64,000 bases of DNA from Streptomyces mangrovi. GTDB taxonomy: Bacteria; Actinomycetota; Actinomycetes; Streptomycetales; Streptomycetaceae. This document shows positions 22,724 to 29,812 of this stretch, in pieces (the first letter of the stretch is position 1; every line of letters begins with the position of its first letter). Made by a program: the position numbers and the translations under genes. Under the pieces are notes generated by a model. It had not been told where the DNA came from, searched no databases, and saw nothing but the letters and a program-made list of their open reading frames with translations. The stretch lies in NCBI RefSeq assembly GCF_900114215.1, contig NZ_FOSG01000009.1:124001-188000 (forward strand), given 5' to 3'.

Positions 22724-25201
22724 ATGCCCGAGAACCGGCCGGCGCCGCCGGCGGGACAGCGCGGCGGCCAGGGGGAACCGGCACTGGAACTCCTGGTGCA
22801 CGGAGTCGGCGGCACCACACCGCAGGAGATGCTCGGCGACCCGCGCACGGTGCGGATCACCGGCGACGACACCGCCGGCATCCACCGCCGCACCGAGGAC
22901 GCGGACGCCGAGAGCCGCTTCGGGGAGTACAAGTACTCGGGCGGCCTGGCCGCCGACCGGTCGGCCGACCCCCGCACCGGGCCGCCGGCCGACCGTGTCC
23001 GGCAGCGGCCGATCCCCGAGGCGTACTGCTGGTCCAACCTCACCTCCGGCAACGGCGCCCGCGCCCTGTGGCTGCTCCTGCTGCCGTTCATGGTCGCCAA
23101 CCTCGCCCACTGGATGCGCCCGGCCGCTCCCGCCCGCCACCGCGGCCAGCGGGTCTACGACGTCCTGGTGCGGCTGGTGGCGCTCTCCCTGACCGTGCTG
23201 CTCACCGCCGCGGCCTGCGAGGTCGCGCTCGACCTGGTGGCCTGGCAGTGCGCCGCCTCCGAACGCTGCGCGCGCGGCAAGTCCTGGCTCGGGCCGCTCA
23301 CCGAGGGCTGGTGGGCGGAGCCCGGGCGCCGCCTGGTCCTGGCCGCGCTGGTGCCCGCCGCGCTGACCGCCCTGCTGTGGTGGCTGTCGCACCGCACCTG
23401 GAGCGCCTACGAGTCCGCCTCGCCGCCCCCGCGCCCGCCGGGGCCGGCCCGGCCGCTGCCCGGCGGGGAGCGGCCCGCGCTCTCCCTGCCGGGCTTCTGG
23501 TACGGCCGCCGCCTGGTCTCCCGGCTGCGCGCCGCCCACACCGCCGCCGGGCTGCTCACCGTCGCCACCGCCCTGCTGGCCGCGACCGCCGCCCACGACC
23601 TGCGACCCGGCGGCGGCACGGCGGCGCAGGCCTCCGGGCGGGCGCTGGCCGCCGTCCTCGCGGCGGGCTGGGCGGCGACCGTACTGGTCGCGGTCCGCAA
23701 GGGCCGCACCGAGTCCGAGCCGGACGAGCGGATCGACCGGTGGGCCTCCACAGTCCTGCCGGGCGCCGCGCTGGGCGCGCTGGCGCTGACCGCCGTGTAC
23801 GCGGCCTGGCCGCGTCCCGGCTGGACCTCCTCCGCCCAACTGCCGGGCACCGGCGTGTTCGCCTGGCTCGCGCTCCTCCAGGGCGCACTGGCCGCCGCCA
23901 TCGCCGTCACCGCGTACCTCCTGCACCGGGCCTCGCCCCCGGGCTCGTGCGCCGGACGGTGCGCCATGGGCGGACTGGGCGGCGCCGCGGTCGCCTTACT
24001 GGCCTGCGCGCTCGGCGGAGTGCTCACCGGCGGAGTGGCCCAGCGCGTGGCGGACTGGCTGGACAAGGACGGCACCCCGGGCGTGGCCGGGGGCGCCATA
24101 GCGGGGCCACCGGTGCTGCTGAGCTGGCAGGCCGCGGCGATCCCCGTCCTGTTACTGGTCGTGACGGTCTTCGTGCTGGGCGCCGCGGTGCGGGCGGGGC
24201 GAACACGCAGACGGCTCACCCCTCAGATCGTCGACTCCTACGAGGGCGAGCCCCGCGAGCTGGAGTCCCGCAGCCGCCGGATCGCCCGCGTCGTCGCCTG
24301 GGCGCGGCTGACCGACTCCGCGCCGGCCCTGATCGCCTCCGTCACCGTCGCCACCGTGCTGCTGGGCGCCGGCGCCCTGGCGGGCGCGGCCCGCACCGGC
24401 CTGCCCCCGGGGCCGGCCGCGGCCGCCTGGCCCGGCCCGCTGCCCGCCCTGGCCCAGGCCGTCCAGGGACTCGGCTCCTGGCTGATGGGCGCGATGGTGG
24501 TGCTGCTGGTGGCGATGGGCCGCCGCGCCTACCGGGACGCCGCCGCCCGCCGCACCGTCGGCATCCTGTGGGACGTGGGCACCTTCTGGCCGCGCGCCGC
24601 CCACCCCTTCGCGCCGCCCTGCTACGCCGAGCGCGCGGTGCCGGACCTCACCTGGCGGATGTGCACCTGGACCGCGCGCACCGGCGGCCGACTGGTGATC
24701 TCCGGGCACTCCCAGGGCAGCGTGCTGGCCGCCGCCGCCGTCTGGCAGCTCGACCCCGACACCCGCGGACGGGTCGCACTGCTCACCTACGGCTCCCCGC
24801 TGGAGCGGCTCTACGGGCGCTGGTTCCCGGCCTGCTTCGGCCCCGCCCCGCTGCGCGCGCTGAGCGAGGAGGTGGACTGCTGGCGGAACCTGTGGCGCCT
24901 GACCGACCCTATCGGCGGCCCGGTGATGGCGGGCGAGGACGGCGGACAGGAGGTGGACCGCGGCCCGCTGAGGGATCCGCTGCACTACGGCCGCACTCCC
25001 GAGCACCCGCTGCCCGCGCCGATCCTGGGCCACGGCGACTACCAGGCCGACCCCGCCTTCGACGCCGAACGCGCGGCCCTGCTGGACCGGTTGGACCGGC
25101 TGTCCGAGGGGGACGAGGCGCCCTGCGTACCGGCCCAGCCCGAACGGGGGCCCGAGCCGCGGCCCGGGCGCCGTACCGAAGCCGGCCCGGCGGCGCCCTA
25201 G
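22724..25201 (+). CDS. Large multi-pass membrane protein with a serine-hydrolase (GHSQGS) domain
   Basis: 825 residues from the ATG at 22724, which has GGGGGAG upstream. It starts LELLVHGVGGTTPQEMLGDP, a lipase-like H-G-x-G oxyanion-type opening. It then crosses the membrane repeatedly between residues ~100 and 600 (ALWLLLLPFMVANLA, LSLTVLLTAAACEVALDL, LAAVLAAGWAATVLVAV, WLALLQGALAAAIAVTAYLL, LLLVVTVFVLGAAV, WLMGAMVVLLVAMG). The nucleophile elbow VISGHSQGSVLAAAAVW (Ser663) and TYGSPLERLYGRWFP follow, and HPLPAPILGHGDYQADPAF gives late His/Asp candidates. It looks like an alpha/beta hydrolase split by a membrane domain. Substrate unknown; a lipid or ester at the membrane is inferred. Convergent with the beta-helix/AAA gene. 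Confidence 0.75.
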   Translation: MPENRPAPPAGQRGGQGEPALELLVHGVGGTTPQEMLGDPRTVRITGDDTAGIHRRTEDADAESRFGEYKYSGGLAADRSADPRTGPPADRVRQRPIPEAYCWSNLTSGNGARALWLLLLPFMVANLAHWMRPAAPARHRGQRVYDVLVRLVALSLTVLLTAAACEVALDLVAWQCAASERCARGKSWLGPLTEGWWAEPGRRLVLAALVPAALTALLWWLSHRTWSAYESASPPPRPPGPARPLPGGERPALSLPGFWYGRRLVSRLRAAHTAAGLLTVATALLAATAAHDLRPGGGTAAQASGRALAAVLAAGWAATVLVAVRKGRTESEPDERIDRWASTVLPGAALGALALTAVYAAWPRPGWTSSAQLPGTGVFAWLALLQGALAAAIAVTAYLLHRASPPGSCAGRCAMGGLGGAAVALLACALGGVLTGGVAQRVADWLDKDGTPGVAGGAIAGPPVLLSWQAAAIPVLLLVVTVFVLGAAVRAGRTRRRLTPQIVDSYEGEPRELESRSRRIARVVAWARLTDSAPALIASVTVATVLLGAGALAGAARTGLPPGPAAAAWPGPLPALAQAVQGLGSWLMGAMVVLLVAMGRRAYRDAAARRTVGILWDVGTFWPRAAHPFAPPCYAERAVPDLTWRMCTWTARTGGRLVISGHSQGSVLAAAAVWQLDPDTRGRVALLTYGSPLERLYGRWFPACFGPAPLRALSEEVDCWRNLWRLTDPIGGPVMAGEDGGQEVDRGPLRDPLHYGRTPEHPLPAPILGHGDYQADPAFDAERAALLDRLDRLSEGDEAPCVPAQPERGPEPRPGRRTEAGPAAP

Positions 25202-25275
25202 CCGTACCGGTGCCGTACCGGCCCGCGGACGGGCCGGACGGGTCGGCCGGACCTGGCGCGGGCCGGCCGGGGCGG

Positions 25276-27738
25276 TCAGTGCCGCGGCTCCCGCGGCAGG
25301 TCCTCGGGGTGGAGCAGCGTCAGATCGTCGGTGTCCGGGTCGTCGAGCTGGGCGACCCGGCCCGCGTGCCGCTCGACCATGGCCTCGAAGGTCTGCCGCG
25401 CGGTGCGGCCGTTGCCGAACGTCGGCCCCTTGGGAAGCCCGGCGAAGTACTTCAGCAGCGCGTCGGCCGTGCCCTCGGCGAGCTGGTACTCGTGCTCCTC
25501 GGCCTGCTGACCGACGATCCGCAGCAACTCCCCGGGCGTGTAGTCGCCGAAGGTGATGGTCCGTGAGAAGCGGGAGGCCACACCCGGGTTGGTCTCCAGG
25601 AAGCGCTTCATCTCCGCGGTGTAGCCGGCGACGATGACGACCACCTCGTCGCGGTGGTCCTCCATCAGCTTCACCAGGGTGTCGATCGCCTCCCGGCCGA
25701 AGTCCCGGCCGGAGTCCTCGGGCGAGAGGGCGTACGCCTCGTCGATGAACAGCACGCCGCCGCGCGCCCGGTCGAACGCCTCCTGGGTGCGGATCGCCGT
25801 CGAGCCGATGTGCTCGCCGACCAGATCCACCCGGGAGACCTCCACCAGATGACCGCGCTCCAGGACCCCGAGGGAGTGCAGGATCTCCCCGTAGAGCCGG
25901 GCGACCGTGGTCTTGCCGGTGCCGGGGGACCCGGTGAACACCAGATGCCTGCGCGCGGAGGCCGCCTTGAGACCGGCCTCCCGGCGCCTGCGGCCCACCT
26001 CGATCATGTCGATGAGGGCGCGCACCTCCCGCTTGACGCTCTCCAGGCCGACCAGCGCGTCGAGCTCGCCCAGCACCTCCTTCGCCGGCCGCGCCTCCAT
26101 GGCCGGCCCGCCGGAGGCCTCGCCGGAGGAAGCCCCGCCGGCCGCGGACGCGGGGGCCGCGGCGGCGGGGGGCGCCGTGGCGGCCGACTGCTGGGGTATG
26201 CCGCCCAGCAGGCCCGCGGTCCGGACGGCCGGGGAGGCGGGCGGCTCGGGCTCGGACGTGACCGGCGCCGAACTCCGGTCGCTGGTGCAGTCCTCGGCGA
26301 CGGGCCCTCCGTCGGCGAACTCGTAGCCCCCGCGCGCACAGCGCTCGGTGCGGCAGCGGCGCAGCGTGGTGCGGCAGCCGTCGATCACATGGAAGCCGTA
26401 GCCGCCGGAGCCGGTCACCCGGCAGTTCGAGAAGGTGCCGCGCCCCTCGGCGGAGACGTAGAAGCCCGCCTCCGCCGGATCGGTCACGGTGCAGCGGTCG
26501 ACCTCCGGATCGGCGCCCTTGGTGACGATCACCCCCGTCCCGGCGGCGTCGATCGTGCAGTTGGCCAGCGTGCCGCCGCTGCCGTGGTCGCGGAACCAGG
26601 CGCCGGTGGCGGCCTCCCGGATGCGGCAGTCGTCCAGCTGGACCGTCCCGCCGTCGCTCACCGACACCGCCGTGTTGCGCACCTGCGCCAGATCGCTGTC
26701 GAGGACGTCGGCCCGCGAGCCCCGGTCCAGGACGAACAACGCGTCCGGCACGTCGTGGACCCGGCAGGAGTCCAGCAGCGCCGAGGCGCCGTCGCTGACC
26801 CACACCGCCGGATAGTCGCCCGTGCTCTCCTGGATCTCGCATCCGTTGGCGTCCACGCGGGTGCCCGGGTCCCACACCGACAGGCCGTTGCGGCCGAAGC
26901 GGCGCACCGTGGAGCGGGTGAGCGTCAGCACCGAGCGCGAGCGCAGGTCGACCGCGTTCTCCGGGATGTCGTGGATCTCGCAGTCGGCGAGGGTGAGCAC
27001 CGCGTCGGTGTCCAGGGTGACGCCGTCGGCGGAGGTGCGGTGCACCCGGCACTCGGTGAGGTTCCCGACCGCCCGGGAGGCGACCCGCACCCCCGCGCCC
27101 TTGATCTCGTACACCTCGCAGCCCACGGCGTCCACCGCGCTGCCCTCCCCGGACAGCGACAGCCCCGCGCCCGAGGCGTGGTGGACCCGGCAGCGCTCCA
27201 GCCGGGGATGGGCGCCCTCGTGCACCGCGATGCCCGACTGCCCGGCCGCGACCACCTCGCACTCCTCGAACAGTCCGCCCGCGCCCCCGCCGACGCCGAT
27301 GCCCACCCCGGCCGGGTTGTCCACCGTGCAGCGGCGCAGGGTCGGCCGGGCCCCGGAGCGCACCTCGATGCCGGAGGCCGACCGCGTCACCACCCGCAGC
27401 CCGGAGAGCTCGGCCACGCAGTCCTCGACCAGCAGCGCGGGCGCCGCGGCGTCCTGGCCCTCGATCTGCAGGTCGCGTACGACCGCCGCGGCGCGTACGG
27501 TCAGCGCCACCCCGTCGGCGGGGGCCAGGCGCACCGAGCCGCCGTCGGGTCGCTCGGGACCGCGCAGGGTGACGGCGCGTTCGATCACCAGGTTCTCGCG
27601 GTAGGTGCCGGGGGAGACGGTCAGCACATCGCCGTCGCCGGCGGCGAGGAGGGCGGCGGAGATGGTGGCGTAGTCTCCCGTTCGGCGCCGCCACCGCGAC
27701 GAGCTGGTGTGCGTCACCTGGACCAAGCCCTGTGCCAT
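25276..27738 (-). CDS. Right-handed beta-helix protein fused to a CbxX/CfqX (EccA-like) AAA ATPase
   Basis: 820 residues from the ATG at 27738 (MAQGLVQVTHTSSSRWRRR). Residues ~20-480 are a pectate-lyase-like solenoid: YATISAALLAAGDGDVLTVSPGTY, then some 18-20 coils with repeated C-x-V/I-H...G-V/A-x-V-x-x-G-A patterns (CRVHHASGAGLSLSGEG, CRVHRTSADGVTLDTDA). A Pro/Ala-rich linker (~490-545) leads to an AAA domain with Walker A GSPGTGKTT (Lys609), Walker B GGVLFIDEAYAL, sensor region VVIVAGY and the pore-like segment GVASRFSRTITF. EccA-type ATPases act with type VII secretion, but no ESX genes are present here. The solenoid may recognise the client that the ATPase remodels. No signal peptide, so cytoplasmic. 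Confidence 0.88.
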   Translation of the reverse strand: MAQGLVQVTHTSSSRWRRRTGDYATISAALLAAGDGDVLTVSPGTYRENLVIERAVTLRGPERPDGGSVRLAPADGVALTVRAAAVVRDLQIEGQDAAAPALLVEDCVAELSGLRVVTRSASGIEVRSGARPTLRRCTVDNPAGVGIGVGGGAGGLFEECEVVAAGQSGIAVHEGAHPRLERCRVHHASGAGLSLSGEGSAVDAVGCEVYEIKGAGVRVASRAVGNLTECRVHRTSADGVTLDTDAVLTLADCEIHDIPENAVDLRSRSVLTLTRSTVRRFGRNGLSVWDPGTRVDANGCEIQESTGDYPAVWVSDGASALLDSCRVHDVPDALFVLDRGSRADVLDSDLAQVRNTAVSVSDGGTVQLDDCRIREAATGAWFRDHGSGGTLANCTIDAAGTGVIVTKGADPEVDRCTVTDPAEAGFYVSAEGRGTFSNCRVTGSGGYGFHVIDGCRTTLRRCRTERCARGGYEFADGGPVAEDCTSDRSSAPVTSEPEPPASPAVRTAGLLGGIPQQSAATAPPAAAAPASAAGGASSGEASGGPAMEARPAKEVLGELDALVGLESVKREVRALIDMIEVGRRRREAGLKAASARRHLVFTGSPGTGKTTVARLYGEILHSLGVLERGHLVEVSRVDLVGEHIGSTAIRTQEAFDRARGGVLFIDEAYALSPEDSGRDFGREAIDTLVKLMEDHRDEVVVIVAGYTAEMKRFLETNPGVASRFSRTITFGDYTPGELLRIVGQQAEEHEYQLAEGTADALLKYFAGLPKGPTFGNGRTARQTFEAMVERHAGRVAQLDDPDTDDLTLLHPEDLPREPRH

Positions 27739-27834
27739 GGACCGCCTTGCCCCAAACCTCGTGCGAACCTCGATCGCGCTGCCGCGCGCATCCGGATGCA
27801 CCACCGTAGCGTGTGCCGGACCGATGGGATGACC

Positions 27835-27866
27835 GGTCCGCCCGCCACGGCGGAGGCGGGCGGACC
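27835..27866 (-). terminator. Terminator of the Rv1733c-like gene
   Basis: Perfect 12-base G+C arms (27835-27846 and 27855-27866) with an 8-base loop, 38 bases beyond the reverse-strand stop codon and upstream of the beta-helix/AAA gene start. Confidence 0.65.
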
Positions 27867-27903
27867 GTGTGCCTGCCCTGGCCCGATTCGGGCCGGATTG
27901 GCG

Positions 27904-28488
27904 TCAGTTCGACCTTCCGGTACGCCCCCAGTCGGGGCCCACCCGGGCCCACTCCTGTGCCCAGCGCGCGTAGCGCCGGGCCAGCAGTCGCCGCACCAGC
28001 AGTCGCCGTACGCTCTCCACCAGGCCGGCCGCCGCCACCGCCGTACCGAATCCGGCCAGGGCGGCGTGCGAGGACGCGGTGGCGGCGTCCATCGGACGCG
28101 CGGCGATCTCGCCGTGGGCGTCCACCCACACGCGCAGCCGGTCACCGGGCTCGGTCGGGCGGTCGGCGACGACCGTGCCCGAGTGGGTGCGGCCGTCGAC
28201 CGCCGTCCAGGTGGCGTTCACCCGGTGGCCGGACTCGGCCTCGGGGCCGTCGGCCGCGGGCGGCGTGCTCTGGGCCGCCGTCGCCCACACCTGGTGCCGC
28301 TGCCGCTGCTGCTCGCGCACGACGCCCATCAGGGTCTCGTGCGCGGTCCGAGTACCCCACAGCGCGACGGCGGGTGCGCCCAGGGTCATCAGCAGGACGG
28401 CGGCCAGCGCCAGCCAGCCCTCCACACGGTCGGTGGTCCGGTACAGCGGGTTGACCCGCCACCGCCACAGTCCGGCGATCGCTCGCAC
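27904..28488 (-). CDS. Rv1733c-like two-helix membrane protein
   Basis: 194 residues from a GTG. Architecture: a short Arg/Trp-rich start (LWRWRVNPLYRTTDRVEGWLA), helix 1 (LAAVLLMTLGAPAVALWG), an outside domain of ~90 residues (HRVNATWTAVDGRTHSGTV, GDRLRVWVDAHGEIAARP), helix 2 (AALAGFGTAVAAAGLV) and an Arg-rich tail. This matches the actinobacterial Rv1733c family; in Mycobacterium tuberculosis the namesake belongs to the DosR dormancy regulon. The biochemical role is unknown. It is divergent from a universal stress protein gene and near phosphoketolase, the same kind of company kept in hypoxia-response loci. Confidence 0.78.
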   Translation of the reverse strand: MRAIAGLWRWRVNPLYRTTDRVEGWLALAAVLLMTLGAPAVALWGTRTAHETLMGVVREQQRQRHQVWATAAQSTPPAADGPEAESGHRVNATWTAVDGRTHSGTVVADRPTEPGDRLRVWVDAHGEIAARPMDAATASSHAALAGFGTAVAAAGLVESVRRLLVRRLLARRYARWAQEWARVGPDWGRTGRSN

Positions 28489-28839
28489 GATCGCTCACCC
28501 CCCTCGCCGCCACCGGTCGCCGTCCGCCCGGTCTCGCGCGGCAGCGGGTGGACGGGGTGAGGACGACGGCACGGAAACCGCGCGGGCCGCAGGCCGGGGC
28601 GGCCGGTGACGTCGTCCCTCTTCCACGGGCGAGCTTATCGGCACCGGAGCGCACTGCACAGCCGCCCAGCAGGCCCGCAAGGAGTGAAAGGAGGAGGTGG
28701 GGAGGGTACCCGGGCGCCCCCGGTCCGGCACGGCGCCCTCCGGGGGGCACCGGGATCCCGGCCCGCCCGTGGCGGAGGCCGGGATCCGTACACCCGCCGC
28801 GGTCCGAGCGGACCGCCCGCCCATGGAGGCGTGAGGACA
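28489..28839. promoter_or_regulatory. Divergent control region, Rv1733c-like/USP, with two symmetric sites
   Basis: No gene is supported in these 351 bases. CCGGGATCCCGG at 28750-28761 is a perfect palindrome, and GGTCCG-AG-CGGACC at 28801-28814 has perfect 6-base arms 26 bases before the USP start. An orphan strong Shine-Dalgarno-like string (AAAGGAGGAGGTG) lies at 28687-28699 with no convincing ORF after it. No full DosR-type GGGAC/GTCCC box was seen. Confidence 0.4.
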
Positions 28840-29778
28840 GTGAACCGCTCCGCCCAGCTCCCCGTCGTGGTCGGCGTCGACGGCTCGGACCACTCCCTGC
28901 GCGCCCTGGACCGGGCGGTGGGGGAGGCCGTGCTGCGGGGTGCGCCGCTGGAGGTCCTGTGCGGCGCGTCCGCCCACCGGCTCGCGCCCGACGGCGCTCC
29001 CGGCGCCTCCGGTGTCCTTGGCGCCGCCGGGGAGGCCGAGGCGGCCGAGGCGGCCGACGAGGAGCGCCGGCGGGCGCTGGCCCGACAGGCCCGGCAGATC
29101 GCCGAGTCGGCCGCCGAGCGGGCCAGGGAGAGCGCTCCGGGGCTGGAGGTGGAGCCGTCGGCGGTGGACGAGAACGCCGTCGCCGCGCTGGTGCGTGCCG
29201 GGAGCCGGGCCGCGCTCACCGTGGTCGGCACCCGCGGCCACGGTGGTTTCACCGGACTGCTGCTGGGCTCGGTGAGCCTGCGGGTGGCGGCGCACATCGA
29301 AGGCCCCCTGATGGTCGTGCGCGGCGACAACGAACGCCCCCGGCACACCGTGGTCGTCGGCGTGGAGTACGGGACGGACACCGACGCGGCGCGCTACGGC
29401 TTCGAGGAGGCCGAACGGCGGGCGGCGGCGCTGCTCGTCCTGCACGCCTGGGAACTGCCGGTCTACCCAGGCGTCATGGTGCCGCCGCCGACCCGGGTGC
29501 TGGAGGAGATCGCCGAGGAGCAGGCCCGCTACGAGGAGAGCGTGCCGATGGACGCCGTCGCCGGGCTGCGCGAGGCGTACCCGAACGTCGACGCCCGGGC
29601 CGAGACGGTGTACGCCGGGCCCGGCCACGCGCTGGTCGAGGCCAGCGCGGCCGCCGATCTGGTCGTTCTGGCGGCGCACCGCCGCCACCGCCTGTTCGGC
29701 ATGCGCCTGGGAGCGGTCACCCACGCGGTGCTGCACCACGCCCACTGCCCCGTGGTGCTCGTCCCCACGGCGGCCTGA
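28840..29778 (+). CDS. Tandem-domain universal stress protein
   Basis: 312 residues from the GTG at 28840, with GGAGG ten bases upstream; the frame is open to 28606 but its extra residues are unlike the family. Domain 1 (residues ~8-165) has VVVGVDGSDHSLRALD and the ATP motif G-x2-G-x9-G-S as GTRGHGGFTGLLLGSVS. Domain 2 (~170-310) has TVVVGVEYGTDTDAARYGFEEAE, but its phosphate loop is altered to AAHRRHRLFGMRLGAVT, so probably only domain 1 binds ATP. Such paired USPs are common in actinobacterial stress and hypoxia responses. An inverted repeat lies just upstream. Confidence 0.9.
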   Translation: MNRSAQLPVVVGVDGSDHSLRALDRAVGEAVLRGAPLEVLCGASAHRLAPDGAPGASGVLGAAGEAEAAEAADEERRRALARQARQIAESAAERARESAPGLEVEPSAVDENAVAALVRAGSRAALTVVGTRGHGGFTGLLLGSVSLRVAAHIEGPLMVVRGDNERPRHTVVVGVEYGTDTDAARYGFEEAERRAAALLVLHAWELPVYPGVMVPPPTRVLEEIAEEQARYEESVPMDAVAGLREAYPNVDARAETVYAGPGHALVEASAAADLVVLAAHRRHRLFGMRLGAVTHAVLHHAHCPVVLVPTAA

Positions 29779-29812
29779 CCGCCCCGTGCCGCCCCGGTCC
29801 GGCCCCGGCCTG

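Noticed and set aside
24152..28129. Reverse-strand open frame of ~1325 codons
   Set aside because: It is a G+C-bias frame overlapping the beta-helix/AAA gene in another phase and running antisense to the membrane hydrolase; its translation is Arg/Gly/Pro-rich with no family pattern.
28605..28621. DosR-like half site (GGGAC on the reverse strand)
   Set aside because: Only one half of the palindrome is present; a GGGAC pentamer is frequent in this composition.
28697..28834. A 45-codon GTG frame ending at the USP start
   Set aside because: The strong Shine-Dalgarno string touches the GTG with no spacing, and the peptide is low-complexity; leader-peptide status is not supported.
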